Assembly (NCBI RefSeq): GCF_000708205.1
Contig: NW_014575552.1
Span: forward strand, 1 to 64,000
Length of the DNA: 64,000 nucleotides
Reading direction: 5' to 3'
From: Mixia osmundae IAM 14324
Taxonomy: Eukaryota > Basidiomycota > Mixiomycetes > Mixiales > Mixiaceae
Within the stretch, counting starts at the first letter, position 1. Every line of letters starts with the position of its first letter. The notes beneath the pieces were generated by a model. The model did no database searches. It was given only the letters and a program-made list of their open reading frames with translations, and was not told where the DNA came from. This document shows positions 44,513-54,905 of this stretch, piece after piece. Made by a program: the position numbers and the translations under genes.

Positions 44513-46859
44513 TTATAACTTCACTTTGCCGGCTTTGATGGCAGCCCAATCATCGCGCGAGAACCTGCTCGCTCTCTGTCAGCCCGACATCGACTTGTGG
44601 AACAGACAAAAGAGACCGACGGAACATAGGTCGTGCCCTTGAGCCAGTAGACAGGATCTTGCACCTTCAGAGGATCGACACCTTCGTTGCGCAGGGCGAC
44701 TTTGACTTGCTTTGCCGTACCCGTCGTTTCCATCCTGTCAGGCGAAGCGTCAAAGAGAGCCAACAGCGGAGAGCTTCAGACTGACTTGGGCACGATGCGG
44801 ATAAAGAGAGGCTGGGCATATTTTGGCAGACGGGCAGCGACGTGTCGAGCTACCTTGTCGTAATCAATCATGTTTGTTGCTGGCACAGCGGCACAGCCTG
44901 CGCGACCATCGTGGCCGGGCAATTCGACGCCATAGACGTTGGCTTCCTCGACAACTTCGTTGAGCGCAGTCGCGACTTGCTCCGTCGAAACGTTTTCAGA
45001 CTCTGCGCGCGGAAGTCAGCAACGGGCAACGGAACATGTGAAGGACGCACTCCAGCGGAAAGTGTCCCCGAGACGGTCCCCAAAGAAGCTGAAGCCATCT
45101 GCATCTTTGCGCAAGAGATCGCCCGTCCTGAAGTAGAGGTCGCCGGGAGCAAAGACATCAGAGAGGATCTTCTTCTTCGTTGCTGCCTCATTGCCATGGT
45201 AGCCAGTAAAGTTCTTGAACGCCGACGTCTTGTCGATCATCGTGATCAGCTCACCGGGCTCGTTGACGTCTGCTCGTACGCATCTGCCCTTGGGATCACG
45301 GTAAGGCTCTTCCGTCAGAGGATCGATCTTGATGATACACTGGTCTTTCCTGCGAGTGAACGAAGCGATCGTGCCATCTCGACCTACTGCACCCTCGCCA
45401 AAGGGTCCGGTGTTGTAGTTGAAAAGCGAGCCGTTGCCTTCTGTGCTCGCAAAGAATTCTGAGATGGCCTTGACGCCGAATCGTTCCTTGAAGCGGGCAT
45501 AGACTTCTTTACGCATTCCGTTTCCATACGCCAGTCTGACTTTGTGATCCTTATCATTGGGCTGAGGCGGTACAGCGAGCAGGTATCGGCAGACTTCGCC
45601 GACGTACTGGATGACGGTAGCATCGCTAGCACGGACTTCGTCCCAGAAACGCGTTGCGGAGAATCTGCGACCGATGACGACGGAGGAGCGAGCTGCCCAC
45701 GACATGGCGATGGCCAAGAAAGATGCGGTGGAGTGGTAGAGTGGCATGGGTGTATAGATGCGATCGCCTGTCTTGATGTGGTTGACCCAGCCCCACATGA
45801 TCGATGCGACTGCTCTCCATGTCAGCACGACTTCAAGCTGGCATCAGTAGACGTACAGCCAATGCGGCCGTGCGAGCAACTGGCAGCCTCTGTACATCAT
45901 CCTAGCATTTCAGCTCTGTCTGCTGATGGTCCAGCCGACGTACTTGGCAGGCCGGTCGTTCCGCTGGTATATACAAGACAGCAAGGGTCTTGGAAGCCAA
46001 TCTTGTCGCGATGGCCGACATGCGGGAGTGGCTGGGTGCTCATGTTGTTGATGATCTTTGCATCGACAGTCTCTGCATTCTTGCACGTCGGCATGGAGCT
46101 ATTGTGCAGACCTTCAGACCATTCGTCGTCCCAGCGCAAGAGGCGAGCTTCAGCGTTCTTTGAGGCGAGGACAGACTCGATGTCGGCAATAGACGATTCC
46201 AGATCGTGCTCAAAGACGACAAATTTGGCGTCGGCCACCGAGATACAGTGGACGAGGCCTTCGCCAGTGAGGTTGTAGTTGATGAATGCCGGGACAGCGT
46301 CGATGTACATCAATCCGAGCCAGAGGATGGGGTAGGCTGGCTTGTTGGGCATGTAGATCGCAACCACGTCTGCGTACCGAAGACTGCTCAGCAACGTGAT
46401 ATCAAGCTGGATAAGCTGAGCCGCACCCTTTCGCTTGATACCCTTGCTGAGGAAGAAGTGTCCCACCTGATGGGCTTTATCCTCGACCTCCTTCCAGGTG
46501 AGCGACTTGCCATCACAGATGTAGCAGACCGCATCCGGCGACTTCTTGACCGACTTCTCAAACTTGTAGTAGAGCGAGTTCTCATCAGCTCGGTCGTTCC
46601 TCTTGAGCCTGTCCAACCTCGAGCTGCGTCAGACCCTTCTAGTCTCGAGATCTCACTGTGCGGGACGTACGAGAGTGAGCCGGCAATGAGTCCAGCGCCT
46701 TTGGCTCTATCGGCAGAGATGCCATGCTGGGCGTCGAGGTACATCCATCCTAGGATACCTGCTGCAGCTTTGATGGCGGTCGCTGCGTGCGAGCAAGTCC
46801 GTCAGCACTCGCACACACTCTAGGCGGCTCAGTCCGCTGTGGCTGTGCCTACCTTGCAT
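44513..46859 (-). CDS. FAT1: Very-long-chain acyl-CoA synthetase / fatty-acid transport protein
   Basis: Eight exons read leftwards: 46859-46853, 46782-46671, 46623-45944, 45889-45857, 45809-45051, 45002-44786, 44734-44621 and 44564-44513, giving 657 residues. FAT1/FATP enzymes activate very-long-chain fatty acids and couple this to uptake. A hydrophobic N-terminus (IKAAAGILGWMYLDA) anchors it. AMP-binding motifs: YTSGTTGLPKAA across the third intron, YTPMPLYHSTA, YFRTGDLL and the FATP signature GDRLGDTFRWKSENVSTEQVA, also split by an intron. The C-terminus TYVPFSRDDWAAIKAGKVKL requires an intron starting GTCGGT. The first coding exon is only 7 nt (ATG CAA G), followed by a 70-nt intron. That start is inferred, because no other ATG fits the conserved N-terminus. 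Confidence 0.9.
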
Positions 46860-46981
46860 GTTGTTGGCCTCTGCTCGAGCAATGCAAGCTCGAACAAGCC
46901 GAGCCTCGGTTTGGCGAACCTCGGCGAACTTGTGACCATAGCCGAATGGAGGGACACGTGGCAGATTGGCACGGTATGCAA

Positions 46982-48825
46982 TTACACACTCGCGCTCGCG
47001 GCATCATCCCCTGCCGCCGGCTGGCCATACAGCTTGGCCACTTCCCTCGCTACGACCTCTTGCGTCAGTTTGGGGTCAGTACCGGGTACATCGATGACTT
47101 TTCGCTCTTTGTCTAGCAAGCCGACGAATTCGTCCGGCAAGACATCGCGCTCGAAGTCGAATGATGGGTGATCTTTTAGACTGAGCGAGACGGCCGAAGA
47201 GAACTTGGCTGGGTGCGCTGTTGCCAACGCTATCTGGTACGTCTTCGTTGCGCTGAGCAGGGTATCAGTACTCTATATTGGAGACATGCAAGGAAAGGCT
47301 CACTTCTGCTTTGCGAGCCGTTGAGCCGCTTCTAGGCCAATGGCAGTATGCGGATCGACGACGTATGACTTGTCAGCCGTGAAGAACGTCTTGACAGTCT
47401 GAATGGTCTGCTCATCGCTAACGCGTTCCGCGCAAAAGTCGCGCTGAGCAGCTCGCAACACCTTGTCGCCCATGACCGCCTTGCCCTTTGTTTTCAGATC
47501 ACTCATCCAGCCAGACACGATCTCGCCGGCCTTTCGTATCCTCTCGTCATCGCGGGTGTGCCCGTTGCTTTGCGCAGACGTCGTAAGGCATTCGTGCGCG
47601 AGATACCAGAGCAGGCGCTCAAAGTTGGAGGAAACGAGAATGTCCATTGCAGGCGCGAGAGTCTCCTTGACGCTCTCGCCGCTAGCCGATTGAGTAGCTT
47701 GCGCTCCATCTGTAGATCCATTGACGGCTTCGGTCTGCTTCGAATTGTCTTTGCTCGCAGTGGCAGTGGGGTCTGCTTTCTCGTACCGCCCTGTGCGCCA
47801 GAAACGCTCGAGGATATCGTTCTCGTTGGTAGCGATGATGAGCTGGTCGATCGGTAGGCCTATCGACTTTGCATAGTAGCCAGCCAGGATGTCGCCGAAA
47901 TTGCCAGTGGGGACGGCGTACTGCACTTTGACTTCTTTCGCTTCTGGCGAAGCTGGGTCTATTCCGAGTCGTTTGAGTAACGCAAAGTAAGAGGAGAAGT
48001 AATAGACGATCTGGGCGAGAATGCGAGCCCAATTGATCGAGTTGACAGCGCCAAGGTGATATTTCGCGTTGAAGTCTTTTTGCGCAAAGCAGGCTTTGAC
48101 GATGTCTTGACAGTCGTCGAACGTGCCCTTGACGGCAAGATTGAAGACATTTGCATCTGTGACTGTCGTCATTTGCGCTTCCTGTATGGGCGAGACGCGT
48201 CCCTTGGGATGCAGGATAAAGATCGATACGTCTTGCTTATTCCTCAACCCGTAGATTGCCGCACTGCACCAAGTTGAGCTCGTCAAATCTAGCACGGAGA
48301 TGCAGCGTACCTTCCGGTGTCGCCGCTCGTAGCGCCCACGACGGTCAGACGCGAACGTTCAGCAGCTTGCTTGCCCTTGTTCTTTCGCGCTAGGAAGAAT
48401 TCGAACAGATTGCCAAGGAACTGCAGCGCGACGTCCTTGAATGCGAATGTAGGTCCGTGAAAGAGCTCGAGGATGTAGAGGTGCTCGTTGATCTCGTGCA
48501 AGGGTGCGACTTGATCATGTCGAAAGGTAGCGTAGGATTTGGCAATGAGTCCTTCTAGCTCGCTCTGCGAGATCTCTTTCGGGTCAATGTAGAGCGAGTA
48601 GACTTGATACGCTAGCTCCTGGAAAGTGAGCTTTGACCAGGTCGTTGCCCAGTCTTTGGGGAGAGTAGGCAGCTCTGCAGGAATGAACAATCCTCCGTCG
48701 GGCGCCAAGCCTGTGAGGACCGTCTACACTACAGCGTCAGCTCGGCTCGTCAGTAGAGCTAGCTGCCGTCTTGCCTCTTCGAAAGTGAGCCTCTCTGGCG
48801 CACCACGAGTGCTCAAGTAGCGCAT
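46982..48825 (-). CDS. THR4: Threonine synthase
   Basis: Four exons read leftwards: 48825-48775, 48723-48311, 48263-47304 and 47252-46982, giving 564 residues. It converts O-phosphohomoserine to threonine with PLP. Seen: N-terminal MRYLSTRGAPERLTFEE and TVLTGLAPDGGLFIP, the PLP lysine in GPTFAFKDVALQFLG, and phosphate-binding TSGDTGSAAIYGL, which is built across the second splice. VQYAVPTGNFGDILAGYYAK and MDILVSSNFERLLWYL follow. An Ala/Ser/Thr-rich insertion of about 35 residues (ATASKDNSKQTEAVNGS and onwards) makes it longer than the about 515-residue yeast enzyme. The first intron (48774-48724) begins GCAAGA after GAG; no GT site exists in this stretch that would join FEE to TVLTG. Confidence 0.95.
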
Positions 48826-49003
48826 TGTCTGCTTTGTAGGGTGAAGCTCACTCAGGAATTTCTGACTCGCGTCACGCTGAGATGTTGATATCGTGGGTAG
48901 CAAGCCATCTGAGCAGTCGCGCACGTCATGACATGACACAGAGGCCTTCCAGAACAGATCTACACACACGTTACAACTATATCGAGCCTGCCGTATCTCA
49001 ACC

Positions 49004-50504
49004 TTACTCCACTACCCTGCTCGTTGTCTCGTCATAAAGGATATTCAGGCCACTGACAGTGCTGTTGCGCTTTGTGCCATCGTGTCCAGACGCATTGCCG
49101 CTCATCGAAGCTTGCGCCAAATCGAGGGTGAGTTTTGTTTCGAAACTGTCGGAAGTGGCGGCCTGCTGCCGTACAGCTCTCTGATATTCCTTTCGATGCC
49201 TGAGCGCCTGATAGATCTGTGCGCTCTTGGCGGGTATGATGAGTCTGTAAGCGAAAGCGACATCAGCTCTCATGCGAGTTGCGAGACACAAACTATACTT
49301 ACACCGTGTTGCCCCAACTGATGCCCGTGGATGCAAGTTCAACGAGTGCCCAGTCGGTCATCACTCTCGACGTATCAAAAGCGGTGATGAGCGCAATGGT
49401 GAGTGAGATCGTGCAGACGACGGCGCCGACGAAGAAAACGACGGCGATGACCGATCTGAGCGCCTCCAGCCGGTGGACATATCCCAGTCTCTCAATTGTC
49501 TGCAAAGATGTTGTGCGCGTGTGAGCAGGCACACTGAACGTTGACTCCGGCTGGCTCGACCATTTTGTCTTGTCTGTCGGTGCACATTCCTCGACGGGCA
49601 CGAGGTCGCGTCGTCTTGTAAACTTCAAGGACTCCGAGAGGCGCTTTAGCAGTACGCAATTGAAGACGTTGGCAGCCAAGGCGATCTTGATCTTGACTAT
49701 CCAGACAGCCGCGATTGCCTTTCCGAGTACGAGCAGCTGGCGATTGAGCTTCTGAACAAGTAGTAAGGAGGGCGCAAGCGCTTGTAGAGCCGCTACAGCT
49801 GTTGCGGGATTCGCTTGAAAGGCAATGCTATCGCTCTGCAGCTGAGAGCGAAGAGGCCGAATAATATTCAAGATCTGACTCCATTTGTGATCGGCAACGA
49901 GCGATATTGTCAGTAATGGTCCGAATATGATGATGGGCGTGATAATCGCAATGCAGTTGAGCAGATGTGGCCTGATAACGGGCGTCTTGGCCGACATGAT
50001 GGATAGCGCTTGTATATTGGCGATGAGGTGGCTCCAGAAGGCGAGCCAGAGCGGCGCCCATGTGAGCGCATGAAGTGAGATCACGCTGCCTAAGGCGTTG
50101 ATGTCCCTGAGGATGTATGCTCGATGATACTGCACACAGCTGAAGATGATGACCGCTCCCGACATGATCTCGAATGTGCTTCCCCAAAGAGGCTGACGAA
50201 AGCATTGCGTTAGCTCTGTCAGGCTCATAAGAGAGGACGAGATGCTGACGTTGATGATCCAGAAGGAGCCATCTGGACGAATGACACGTCTGATGAAATG
50301 AGTCCGGTTACCCATTGCCCAGACTAACATGTAGAGGGTCGTCACGATGATGTGCCCGCCGGAAAGTGCAGCGAGAGCCCATAGTCTGCCTTCGAAGCCT
50401 GGCGAGGGCTTTGGGAACAAGAGCGGCTCAAAAGCCGCCAGGTAAGCCTGAAACGGATCGGCAGTCGACGCTGCTGCTAACTCGAGTGATCCGTGCATCT
50501 GCAT
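49004..50504 (-). CDS. Multi-span membrane protein, unknown function
   Basis: Two exons, 50504-49303 and 49244-49004, give 480 residues. Seven or eight hydrophobic segments are visible: IIVTTLYMLVWAMG, FWIINVSISSSLMSL, FEIMSGAVIIFSCV, LTWAPLWLAFWSHLIA, CIAIITPIIIFGPLLTISL, LGKAIAAVWIVKIKIALAA and VIAVVFFVGAVVCTISLTIAL, ending in a charged cytosolic tail (KRNSTVSGLNILYD). The layout resembles basidiomycete-specific seven-span proteins, but I recognise no signature of a transporter or receptor. The intron (49302-49245, 58 nt) uses GTAAGT and joins WGNT to LIIPAKSAQ. It lies 178 bp upstream of THR4 on the same strand. Confidence 0.75.
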
Positions 50505-51156
50505 CTGACGGTCGCTCGCGAGCGTAGAAGCTAGCGCTCGACACGACTGCGGAAGTCATTGTGCCGAGACGAGGTCTAGCTGGATTCGTTCTACGCTGAA
50601 CGCTGGTGTGCATGGACAAGTCCCGTTCACAAATTGCGCGTACAATGTTGATAGCGCCCAAAATTCGGGAGGCGTCAAAGGGTTGCATCTTGATCTTCTT
50701 CGCCGCAAGCGGAAAAATATAATCCGGGGTAAATTTCCTGAGAATCAAAAGTAGGTTGTAGGCTGATTCTGTTCATGATGATACATGATGATCATTGACG
50801 GCGATGCTTGATCATGACGCGCGGCAAAGCAAACATGAGAAAGGCTCGGGCTAAGAAGCGAGGGCCACTCGTATGATGCAAGCAGGTTACTATCAACGAG
50901 CTGAGCTCTTCCACGAAGCAAGCTAGCAGACCTCTGCAAATGATAGTATCGATGATAGCGCGTCATGCTCATAATGCTTCGTCCACGAGCTTTGTATGAT
51001 GGCAAGGAGCCAGATGTGGCCTGCCGCCGTTTCGACCGAGACGAACGCGCTCTCTTTCGCCGCATCTCGCGCTGACAAGAGCTGATAGGCCGATCATTGT
51101 GTAAGGAGACGAGATGCACAGCGCCATTGTAGGCGTTGCATTGCGAGATAGAGTGA
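50505..51156. other. About 650 bp intergenic region with short CATGATGAT repeat
   Basis: The left part is the promoter side of the membrane-protein gene and has an AT tract (AAAAATATAATCC, about 50713-50725). CATGATGAT occurs twice at 50774-50782 and 50784-50792. Minus-strand frames at 50748-50428 and 51257-50745 have no domains. The right part is the 3' flank of the next minus-strand gene. Confidence 0.4.
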
Positions 51157-51815
51157 TCATCGTCTCTGGTGCTTGAAGAAGCCGAAGCTGCTGAGCCAAA
51201 CTTGCAAGGGCGACGGCTGCTTTGGCGATCTTGCAGGCTCTTGTACGCCCATTGCACGTCTGTAAGCTTGGTAGTCGCTCAACATGAACGTCGCGGACGA
51301 CCAAGCAATAGCAGTGAGGAATGGCCAGATCATCTGCGTGTCTGTCAACGTATGCTCACATCCAAAGGCTAAGGGGCGCTGACCTGATCGCGCAGAGTCA
51401 GGTACGCAATCTTTGCCCAATCTACTATCACGGGTTGTGCGAACATGTCGCCAGTGGACGCAAGAGCTGCATCCTCCTCGCTATCGATCTTGACAGGCTC
51501 GCCCTGAAGCGGTTCGGTGCTGCTCCTTTTTGCCGGCTTGACATACGGCGCGATTGAGAGCAAGTAGCCTTGTTCGAAGCGGAAGTCAGGCACAGGCACG
51601 GGCAGAGGCTTGCGAGCAGTCCGCGCGGTGCGTCGTTTCGCTTCTGCCTCGCTGTCAGAGGGAACCATAGAGTCAACCGAGAGGTCGTCTGCCAGCTCGG
51701 TGCGGGCGACGCTGGCCGCGAGGGGCGCCTTGATGTCTGTTCGTAGCGCTTGTCCGACATCTTTGCCCTCACTTGAGCTCAGAAAGGGTAACGTCGATGG
51801 GTTGACTTGTGCCAT
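51157..51815 (-). CDS. Small tail-spanning protein, possibly DUF1770/Atg43-like mitophagy receptor
   Basis: Two exons, 51815-51384 and 51333-51157, give 202 residues. The first about 100 residues are acidic and Ser-rich. A short conserved-looking motif, DFRFEQGYLLSIAPYV, sits near residue 105. A single membrane-type segment (MIWPFLTAIAWSSATFML) opens the second exon, followed by a short basic tail. The F-E-Q-x-Y-L-x-S-I motif plus one membrane span recalls DUF1770 proteins, which include the fission-yeast mitochondrial outer-membrane mitophagy receptor Atg43. That link is a judgement from memory of the motif and is tentative. The intron (51383-51334) starts GTCAGC and joins LTLRDQ to MIWPF. 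The longer open frame upstream of 51815 has no ATG and overlaps the divergent GH20 promoter. Confidence 0.55.
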
Positions 51816-51950
51816 CCTCTGATCCTCGCCGGCGTAAGCAAGGCAGAGAGAGGGCAAACACGTCACGAAGCGCGCGCGTCTCCTCCTCCTCCTGGCGGGG
51901 TCGCTCGACAGCAGCCCCTTCAGCCTGGCGCTGGCCGGCAAGTGCACAGC
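51816..51950. promoter_or_regulatory. Divergent promoter, 135 bp
   Basis: This short gap lies between the start codons of the Atg43-like gene and the GH20 gene. It is GC-rich with an Arg-codon-like purine/pyrimidine run (CTCCTCCTCCTCC on the plus strand near 51883) and no TATA box. Confidence 0.4.
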
Positions 51951-54700
51951 ATGGCCAGCAGACGAGGCCCAGGTCCGAGCATGTCGAGGTCCCGCTCAAG
52001 GGCGACACTCAACGCACAAGGAGCTGCTGCCTTGACATCCACATTTGCCGCTTCCATCGCCCTAGAGGGTCATCCCACGCCATCTTCAGAGACGCCCGTC
52101 GCAGGCAAACATCCCCCTATACAGCTCGTCATCCTACGACCGACACTACCGGATGAACTCGTCTTTGCGTGCACTGAGCTGGCCGCAAAGAGCGTCAGAA
52201 GCAATGTCGAGCTTGTCGAGCAGCTGCCCCGAGGCGGTCCTGGTCCTCAGTCTATGCTCTACAGGAGCTACCAGCGTAGAGTGGACAGAGAGCGAGCTGC
52301 CAGTCCTGCTCTGGAAGACGAAGCGTTCAGTATACCCGACGATGAGTCAGAATCGCCCGACCAGCACTGGTCTTGGCACATCGAGTCAGCTCCCAGGAGG
52401 CTTGAAGATGACTCGCGAGCTGACCCGTCGCCCCAGGTTCACTAGATCAGAGCATCTCACACCCGGCAAAAGTCGCATCACAGCCTCTCATGACGACTTC
52501 ATCAGCCTGTCCCGTCGTAATTCCATGGACGAGGACGGCAAAACAGCAATACCCGGGCCAGACGAGCTCTTCACCGTTCGCATCACCTACAGCATCACGT
52601 CAGACGGTCAGTCGTCTGCTCGCTGAGATGGCCATCGTCTGAAACGGCAGGCTTCAGCCATGCGCGCGTTGGGTCATATTCTCGCAGTGACACGACGCGC
52701 CTACGTCTTCATACCCTCTTCTCCCATCGATGATCCATCATATCAGCACGACACACACCGAAGGCAGCACACTCATCCCACAGGCCGCTGGGCATGGTCA
52801 GGTCGCGTCGGCGAATTGCTCGAACGGTCCGAGCAGCGATGTTTCGACACGGCCGGCGTCATGATCGATTGCTCAAGAAATGGCGTCCTGTTGCCTGCCG
52901 CACTCGAAGATCTGTTGCGACAGTACGCTCTGCTCGGTATCAATATGGTGCAGCTCTATACGGAAGACACCTACCAGATCGAGGATGAGCCTTTCTTTGG
53001 CTACTTTCGAGGCCCATACACCCAGGATGAGCTTCGCCAGATCGACGACTATGCTCATCAATTGCAAGTCATCCCGCCTCGCTGGTCTTCGCTGCTGACG
53101 AGTATCCTCGCAGTGGCATAGAGATCATTCCTTGCATTCAGACACTTGGCCATCTCGGTCAGATCCTTCAATGGCCCCAATTCGGCAGCCTTCGCGATAC
53201 ACACGACGTCCTCCTCGCACAGTCTGAAGAAACCTACGAGCTCATCGAGAAGATGATCACCACAGTTACCGCTCCTCTGAGATCGAAGAGGATCCACATC
53301 GGCATGGACGAAGCGAATGGCATTGGCGAAGGCCGCTTCAGACAGCTCTACGGCTACCAAGACCCAATACACGTCTTTTTGAACCATCTCGGACGTGTCA
53401 GAGAGATATGTCAGCGTATTGGCGTCAAGCCTTTGATCTGGTCAGACATGCTCTTCTGCCTACAAGCCAAAGATGCTTCTTTACGTGGCTATTACGATTC
53501 AGCCAATCCGGCTACGCCAGAGCTCGTCGCTACGCTAACAAAAGGGGAAGAACTCGATCTGGTCTACTGGGACTACTACCGTCAGCTCATTCGGTTCTTC
53601 CTGCGCTCGTGCTGACTCACAGCAGATACCCGTCCGGAACCGTATGCCAATAAGATTGCGGACCACTGGGATCTCCTTCAGAATCCGCCCTGGATGGCCA
53701 ATGGCTGCTGGACGTGGTCAAGGTTCTGGTGTGCACTCAGCTTCACCTTTCAGACCATCAGACCGTCCATGCAAGCAGCCAAGAGCAGCGGCGTCAGAGA
53801 TGCAATGACGACCATCTGGGGTGACGAAGGCAACGAGTGTGACATGTAAGCCCGTCTTGCTGATTCGTGGGGCGCTTTACTGACGATTGGTGTAGATGGA
53901 GTGCACTGCCAGGCATTGCCTACTTTGCAGAGCATTGTTACACTCGCGAGGACGAGGTCGATGTCGAGTTGCTCAAGGCCAAATTTGATGGCGTCTGCGG
54001 TGGTGATTTCGACGATTTCGTCTATGCCTCAAAGCTCGACGATCTAGACCCACAGAGCCAGCCGAGTGACAACAAAGCGCGGCTGGCGCCCAACATGTCC
54101 AAATGGCTTCTGTGGGAAGATCCGTTCTACAGCCTCTTCTCGCCGCAGTACAGAGGGCGTGACCTCGAGACGCACTATGGCGATCTTGCCAACTATCTCG
54201 AGATGGCTCTGTCCTCTCAACCGACTTCGCGCACACCTTATCTGCCACCCCAGGCTTTCGAAGAAGTACCTGCCAACGAGCACTTGCAATTGCCTTATCT
54301 TCTGTCAACCATCCTATCCATAAAGTGCCATCTCCGCGATCGTCTCGTACATGCATACACGCACAACAATCGAGAAGATCTGGTAGCTCTTGCAGGCGAA
54401 ACCTCAACGAGCCGGCTGAGCACGCTGCGAATGCTCATCGACGATATGCACACACATCATCGCGATCTCTGGCACTCGACTCTCAAACCTTTCGGTTGGG
54501 AGGCTCTCGATCTTCGCTACGGAGGTCTCAAAGCCCGTCTGAGCACTATGCAAGACCGCATCAGTCGCTATCTGGACGATGACGACGCAGACGTGAAGCA
54601 TCTGCCCGAGCTCGAAGCTATCAATCACCTAGTCTATCCACACGTCGGTCCTGCCCTTATGCTGGACTATCATCGCGTCAGTAAACCGCAGTACGTATGA
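51951..54700 (+). CDS. GH20 beta-N-acetylhexosaminidase-like protein
   Basis: The core is certain: exons 52658-53063, 53114-53580, 53626-53845 and 53896-54700. It shows AMRALGHILAV, GVMIDCSRNGVLL, INMVQLYTEDTYQIE, HQFGIEIIPCIQTLGHL, the catalytic Asp-Glu pair in RIHIGMDEANGIGEG, VYWDYYHTRPEPYANK and TTIWGDEGNECDIWSALP. An upstream exon ending at 52606 (PDELFTVRITYSITSD) joins by a 51-nt intron. The N-terminus most likely starts at ATG 51951 and enters this frame through an intron at about 52276-52330, giving 832 residues; that one join is uncertain. It should cleave N-acetylhexosamines. No signal peptide is seen, so it may act inside the cell. The intron at 53064-53113 is GC-AG (GCAAGT), required for HQ-FGIEIIP. 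Confidence 0.85.
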
Positions 54701-54905
54701 AGTCGTCATCTGTCGTCAAAAACATCGATCACAAGAGGTTAAAGCATTGTTGTACGACATCCAGTAAGATGATACACGCATTATCGAACTGTTTACACGA
54801 GTGAAAGAGGACCTGCACCGCCTGAGGATGCCCATGTCCATACTGTGTGCAGAGTGAGGATCATCACGAGCAGGCGAGCCAGAAGGTTCGAGCCTGCAAA
54901 TTCTG

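Noticed and set aside
52153-52626. Separate hypothetical plus-strand gene
   Set aside because: Its final segment splices smoothly into the GH20 catalytic frame, so it is more likely the N-terminal part of that gene.
54870-54900. GGTTCGAGCC string resembling a tRNA T-loop
   Set aside because: No matching acceptor, D or anticodon stems were found around it.
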